A stretch of 10,386 nt of DNA from Bacteroidota bacterium (GTDB lineage: Bacteria; Bacteroidota; Bacteroidia; CAMBQF01). Made by a program: the position numbers and the translations under genes. The notes under the pieces were generated by a model, which searched no databases, was not told the origin of the DNA, and saw nothing but the letters and a program-made list of their open reading frames with translations. Location: NCBI GenBank assembly GCA_027483285.1, contig JAIXUZ010000294.1, positions 1-10,386 on the forward strand, in the 5' to 3' direction. Shown in pieces: positions 7,549 through 10,386 of this stretch (position 1 is the stretch's first letter; each line of letters begins with the position of its first letter).

Positions 7549-8952
7549 ATGAAAAATAGTTTTAAAAAAATAATATTATTATTTGCCTTAACGCTTGGGT
7601 TTGTTTTCAGTGTAAATGCAATAACAACTTATCATTATACAGTAGGCAATACAAAAAGTGCAAATGTTACTCCAGCTAATTCATTTCCTTTAGCTTTAAC
7701 TAACCCAGGTACTATTCCGGCATGGCGATTAGCGCAGGGCCACCAAACAACTGGTTCGCATTCCTGTTTTGAAATTAAAGCTATTGTTGAAGACCACTTA
7801 AACATTTCGCTTTCCGGCAATGGCTTTGGTGACCAAACCGACATTAACTTTGTAGACGGTGCAACACCTGAACTTGACCAGTATGATGCTTACAAGTGGT
7901 TTAGCTCACTTGGCCAGCCTACGTTGTTTACTAAAATAGGTGAGGAATTTATCGGTATTAACTCTCTCCCTCTACTTACAGGATCTGTTGATGTGCCTAT
8001 GGGTTTAAGCCCGGGGGCCAATGGAACATTCACATTTACCTTTAATGATGTAGCCAGCTTCCCACAATCATCAATCGTTACGCTTGAAGACTTGTTTACT
8101 GATAGCATTGTTGATATTAGGGGCCAAGGCACATACACGTTCAGCTCGTTAGCTACAGATACTTTCAACCGTTTTATCCTGCATTTTCAACCAGGTGTTA
8201 TTGCCAATGTTGTAAATCAGGATTGCGATAATGCAGCAGGTTCTATAACATTTACACAAAATGGTACTACCGTTTGGGATAGCTATATTATTACTGATAA
8301 TACTAACAATACCTATGCTCAGGGTAATAACTACAGCGGTGCTATTACCGTTAACAACCTATTACCGCAAGAGTATATTATTACACTCGTACGTGGCGAC
8401 TATACAGCTCAAGAGTTTATCACAGTAAACAGTAATGGTGTTCCTATAGTGTCTACCCTTGCAGTGTCAGATACTACCGTTTTGATTGGAGAGCAGGTAA
8501 ACTTTACCGGTACTGCTACCAACGCTACCAACTACAGCTGGAACTTTGGTGATGGCAGTACTGCGCAGGGTTTGTTAACAGAGCAGCACTCCTATACTGG
8601 CATTGGTGATTATTTGGTGACTTTTACTGCTTCTAATGATTCTTGTTCAGAAACACTATCACAAACAGTATATGTGGGTACTGTAGGTATTAATAACCAA
8701 CCTGTATCAAACTTGTCTATCTATGGTCAGGGCGAGAAAGTGGTGATACAGTTTAACAACTGGGGTGGCAACCAGGCTAATATTACCATGTACAATATGT
8801 TTGGTCAACGTTTAGAAAGCCTAACAGGCGTGTCTACATTAAAAGGCCGCCAAGAGCTTAACGTTGCCGGCATTATTCCGGGCTACTACTTTATACAAGT
8901 AGTTAGCGGCGATAAAGTAGAAAGCAAAAAGGTATACCTTGGCAACAACTAG
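7549..8952 (+). CDS. Secreted protein with one PKD domain and T9SS type A sorting domain
   Basis: This 467-residue protein begins with a clear signal peptide (MKNSFKKIILLFALTLGFVF, cleavage near SVNA|ITT at 24). Residues 85-213 hold a beta-sandwich-like region containing DINFVDGATPELDQYDAYKW, EFIGINSLPLL, VTLEDLFTD and FNRFILHF. I recognise this module from many Bacteroidota secreted proteins, where it usually sits near the C-terminus of much larger polypeptides. Residues 300-377 are a PKD domain (NYSWNFGDGS). Residues 386-467 are the type A T9SS sorting domain (ITMYNMFGQRL, IIPGYYFIQVV, ending ESKKVYLGNN), which is cleaved after outer-membrane passage. There is no catalytic motif, so the function is unknown. 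The only purine-rich stretch, AAGGA at 7525, is too far upstream to be a ribosome binding site; weak or absent Shine-Dalgarno sequences are normal in this phylum. It is divergent from the large PKD gene and ends before a terminator, so it is monocistronic. Confidence 0.88.
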   Translation: MKNSFKKIILLFALTLGFVFSVNAITTYHYTVGNTKSANVTPANSFPLALTNPGTIPAWRLAQGHQTTGSHSCFEIKAIVEDHLNISLSGNGFGDQTDINFVDGATPELDQYDAYKWFSSLGQPTLFTKIGEEFIGINSLPLLTGSVDVPMGLSPGANGTFTFTFNDVASFPQSSIVTLEDLFTDSIVDIRGQGTYTFSSLATDTFNRFILHFQPGVIANVVNQDCDNAAGSITFTQNGTTVWDSYIITDNTNNTYAQGNNYSGAITVNNLLPQEYIITLVRGDYTAQEFITVNSNGVPIVSTLAVSDTTVLIGEQVNFTGTATNATNYSWNFGDGSTAQGLLTEQHSYTGIGDYLVTFTASNDSCSETLSQTVYVGTVGINNQPVSNLSIYGQGEKVVIQFNNWGGNQANITMYNMFGQRLESLTGVSTLKGRQELNVAGIIPGYYFIQVVSGDKVESKKVYLGNN

Positions 8953-8962
8953 TAGCATTTAG

Positions 8963-8983
8963 TATATAAGGTATACTTATATA
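8963..8983. repeat. AT-rich hairpin just after the T9SS gene
   Basis: TATATAAG and CTTATATA form a perfect 8-bp stem with loop GTATA, 11 bases after the stop codon. It has no GC core and lies 7 bases before the terminator stem, so it may protect the 3' end rather than terminate. Confidence 0.5.
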
Positions 8984-8990
8984 GTATATT

Positions 8991-9026
8991 AAAAGTCCCC
9001 TGCCGGTTTAACGCCAGGGGACTTTT
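8991..9026 (+). terminator. Intrinsic terminator of the T9SS protein gene
   Basis: AAAAGTCCCCTG (8991-9002) and CAGGGGACTTTT (9015-9026) are perfect 12-bp arms around a 12-base loop. The right arm ends in a T-run and is followed by GCTTTTA. The A-run on the left arm means it could also act on the other strand, but no gene reads into it from the right. Confidence 0.9.
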
Positions 9027-9048
9027 GCTTTTATAGTCTATTATATAG

Positions 9049-9072
9049 GTATAGGCAAAACAGAGCCTATAC
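9049..9072. repeat. Third hairpin downstream of the terminator
   Basis: GTATAGGC (9049-9056) and GCCTATAC (9065-9072) form a perfect 8-bp stem with loop AAAACAGA. It lacks a T-run on the plus strand and lies beyond the terminator. Its role is unknown; it is the third hairpin in 110 bases. Confidence 0.5.
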
Positions 9073-9619
9073 TAAATATGTATAGCATTTGAAATTACAA
9101 TTTGAAACCTGTAACTTTTGCATACCTATTATATATAACTCCGACTATCATATTTCGCCAATACAAAACTTACCCACAATATGTACTATACCCATTTACT
9201 ATATCCACTAGCGTGTTTTTATACGTTATCTATATAAGAATATTCCGTTGGTAAACTCAAAAATCCAAAACGAACCCTCCCTTTTAGCACCTTATCTATA
9301 TATAGATGTATATAGTTTATACCTAAATTTTCCCTGTTAGGCCATTTTTGGCGTTCTACTAATAGGTAGTAAAGGGTAATTTCAGGGTATTGTTGTTAAT
9401 ATTATATAGGTTGAAGAGGTCTTTATAGGTTGCTAAATGTTATAAAACAGCCTAATTCTGTGTTTTTTATAGATAGACTACTGGTAAATACATTCCCGTT
9501 ACTAGTTGTATATACACGTATTAACGGCTTTTTTAAAAGGAATATATAAGTACATTCAAACTTATTTAATTGGTAATCAGTTATTTAACATATTTATGTG
9601 AAAAAAATGTCACCACGGG
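9073..9619. other. AT-rich gene-free stretch upstream of the rRNA promoters
   Basis: No reading frame longer than about 20 codons with a plausible start was found on either strand, and no tRNA-like fold. The stretch is rich in TATA-type runs. It holds a 9-base direct repeat, TATAGGTTG, at 9405-9413 and 9424-9432, and a small GCCA/TGGC hairpin at 9341-9352. Its A+T richness just upstream of strong promoters could help RNA polymerase recruitment, but nothing specific can be assigned. Confidence 0.6.
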
Positions 9620-9649
9620 TTTGGAATAATAAAATCTTGTCTATCTTTG
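9620..9649 (+). promoter_or_regulatory. rRNA promoter P1 (stand-alone)
   Basis: TTTG at 9620-9623, an 18-base spacer and TATCTTTG at 9642-9649 match both Bacteroidota promoter elements exactly. The -7 box is followed by CACCCCC, a GC-rich start region shared with P2 to P4. It lies about 470 bases before the 16S gene. Confidence 0.8.
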
Positions 9650-9668
9650 CACCCCCAATCACACACAC

Positions 9669-9680
9669 GTTCTTTAACAC
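9669..9680 (+). promoter_or_regulatory. boxA-like antitermination site after P1
   Basis: GTTCTTTAACAC closely resembles the rRNA boxA of E. coli (TGCTCTTTAACA), which loads the NusB-NusE complex so that polymerase reads through the untranslated rRNA operon. It begins 19 bases after the P1 -7 box, inside the transcribed leader. Confidence 0.5.
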
Positions 9681-9715
9681 ACTGAAACAAGTCTAAAATA
9701 AATTTTTAAAAAAGT

Positions 9716-9745
9716 TTTGTAGATTAAAAAAAGGTTGTACATTTG
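9716..9745 (+). promoter_or_regulatory. rRNA promoter P2 (tandem unit 1)
   Basis: TTTG at 9716-9719, an 18-base spacer and TACATTTG at 9738-9745 are exact matches, followed by the GC-rich start region CAGCCCCG. It lies about 370 bases before the 16S gene. Confidence 0.85.
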
Positions 9746-9768
9746 CAGCCCCGAAAAAATCGAGAAAA

Positions 9769-9780
9769 GTTCTTTTAAAA
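9769..9780 (+). promoter_or_regulatory. boxA-like site after P2
   Basis: GTTCTTTTAAAA begins 23 bases after the P2 -7 box, comparable to the site after P1. It keeps the TTCTTT core but is less like E. coli boxA than the copy at 9669. Confidence 0.35.
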
Positions 9781-9807
9781 GTTTGTAAATTATTTGAAAA
9801 CAATAAA

Positions 9808-9837
9808 TTTCTAGATTATCTAAAGGCTGTAATTCGC
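9808..9837 (+). promoter_or_regulatory. Decayed rRNA promoter P3 (tandem unit 2)
   Basis: This aligns with P2 but has TTTC in place of TTTG at -33 (9808-9811). In the -7 region one base is lost and one changed, giving TAATTCGC (9830-9837) where P2 has TACATTTGC. The downstream GCAGCCCC block is intact. It is probably weak or inactive. Confidence 0.55.
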
Positions 9838-9896
9838 AGCCCCAAAAAATCGAGAGAGAAGCTTTAAAAAAAAGTTTAAAAATTTTTCAAAAAAGA

Positions 9897-9927
9897 TTTG
9901 GTGATTCGAAAAAGGGTTGTACATTTG
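9897..9927 (+). promoter_or_regulatory. rRNA promoter P4 (tandem unit 3, nearest the 16S gene)
   Basis: TTTG at 9897-9900, a 19-base spacer and TACATTTG at 9920-9927 are exact, followed by CACCCCCG. Transcripts from here would have a leader of about 185 bases before the 16S start. This is likely a main promoter of the operon. Confidence 0.85.
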
Positions 9928-9968
9928 CACCCCCGAAACGAACGGGAAACATTAAAAAGATTACAACA

Positions 9969-9980
9969 GTTCTTTGAAAA
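9969..9980 (+). promoter_or_regulatory. boxA-like site in the common 16S leader
   Basis: GTTCTTTGAAAA lies in the leader shared by all transcripts, 41 bases after the P4 -7 box. Similar TTCTTTGA sequences are common in Bacteroidota rRNA leaders and resemble boxA. Confidence 0.5.
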
Positions 9981-10016
9981 TATTGAAGAAGGCTAAATAG
10001 AAATAGCAAGCGACCC

Positions 10017-10047
10017 TGGAATATTAATGACCTCGCGGTCAATTCCA
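10017..10047 (+). other. Hairpin in the pre-16S leader
   Basis: TGGAAT/ATTCCA (10017-10022, 10042-10047) and TGACC/GGTCA (10028-10032, 10037-10041) stack around a TCGC loop with a 5-base bulge, ATTAA, on the 5' side. It is probably an RNA fold used in leader antitermination or pre-16S processing. There is no T-run, so it is not a terminator. Confidence 0.6.
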
Positions 10048-10056
10048 AAATAAAAG

Positions 10057-10079
10057 AGGTAGTGACAACAACACTATTT
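10057..10079 (+). other. Second leader hairpin upstream of 16S
   Basis: AGGTAGTG and CACTATTT can pair over 8 bp (two G-U pairs) around ACAACAA, 38 bases before the mature 16S end. The same bases might instead pair with sequence beyond the 16S 3' end to form the processing stalk, which lies outside the window. Confidence 0.4.
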
Positions 10080-10117
10080 CCTAGAACAAAATCAGTTCAG
10101 GATTAACAATTCAAACT

Positions 10118-10386
<269 letters not shown>

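Larger units (their letters stand above)
9714..9930 (+). repeat. Three imperfect tandem promoter units of about 91 bases
   Basis: The -7 boxes at 9738, 9830 and 9920 are 92 and 90 bases apart, and their surroundings repeat. Units 1 and 2 share GCAGCCCC-(G)-AAAAAATCGAGA (9745-9765 and 9836-9855) and a TAGATTA segment just before the -7 region. Units 1 and 3 share GGTTGTACATTTGCA exactly. This indicates duplication of a whole promoter module, not chance similarity. Confidence 0.8.

Noticed and set aside
9073..9619. Hidden small gene, tRNA or small RNA in the long gap
   Set aside because: Start codons run into stops within about 20 codons, no cloverleaf was seen, and no -33/-7 pair was found before 9620.

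Overview
This looks like an ordinary chromosomal segment of a Bacteroidota bacterium, most likely near the Chitinophagales. Three things point there. The 16S rRNA start at the right edge carries the Bacteroidota-type 5' sequence (GCTAGCGGCAGGCCTAATAC, then ACGCGTATGCAACCTACC). The promoters have the Bacteroidota form (TTTG at -33, TAnnTTTG at -7). Two secreted proteins end in type IX secretion system (T9SS) C-terminal signals, which are confined to this phylum.

Left block (1-3348, plus strand). An ACT-less D-3-phosphoglycerate dehydrogenase (serA) is followed 7 bases later by a DUF1015 protein, almost certainly in one transcript. After 65 bases comes a lipoprotein gene whose own -7 box ends only 4 bases before the ATG. 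The block closes with a perfect 23-bp terminator hairpin that could also stop transcription arriving from the right.

Middle block (3612-8952). Two secreted PKD-domain proteins are divergently transcribed from a 262-base AT-rich region. The leftward one is a 1224-residue adhesin-like protein: an N-terminal jelly-roll-like domain, an Ig-like segment, ten PKD repeats and a gliding-motility-type (CHU_C, T9SS type B) C-terminus. Its promoter position shows that translation starts at 7286, not at the upstream in-frame ATG at 7358. PKD repeats 4 to 9 form three A-B pairs of 169-170 residues each. The rightward gene encodes a 467-residue protein with one PKD domain and a type A T9SS sorting domain. 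It is followed by a terminator flanked by two more hairpins.

Right block (8990-10386). About 550 bases of very AT-rich DNA with no gene lead into a ribosomal RNA promoter array: one stand-alone promoter, then three imperfect tandem promoter units about 91 bases apart, the middle one decayed. Three of the four are followed by boxA-like antitermination motifs. A leader of about 190 bases with two hairpins precedes the 16S gene, which is cut by the window end.

The blocks are functionally separate: serine synthesis, cell-surface and secreted proteins, and ribosome synthesis. I see no mobile element, CRISPR array, tRNA or defence system. The points most worth a second look are the rRNA promoter array, the apparently leaderless lipoprotein mRNA, the paired PKD architecture and the serA-DUF1015 pairing.
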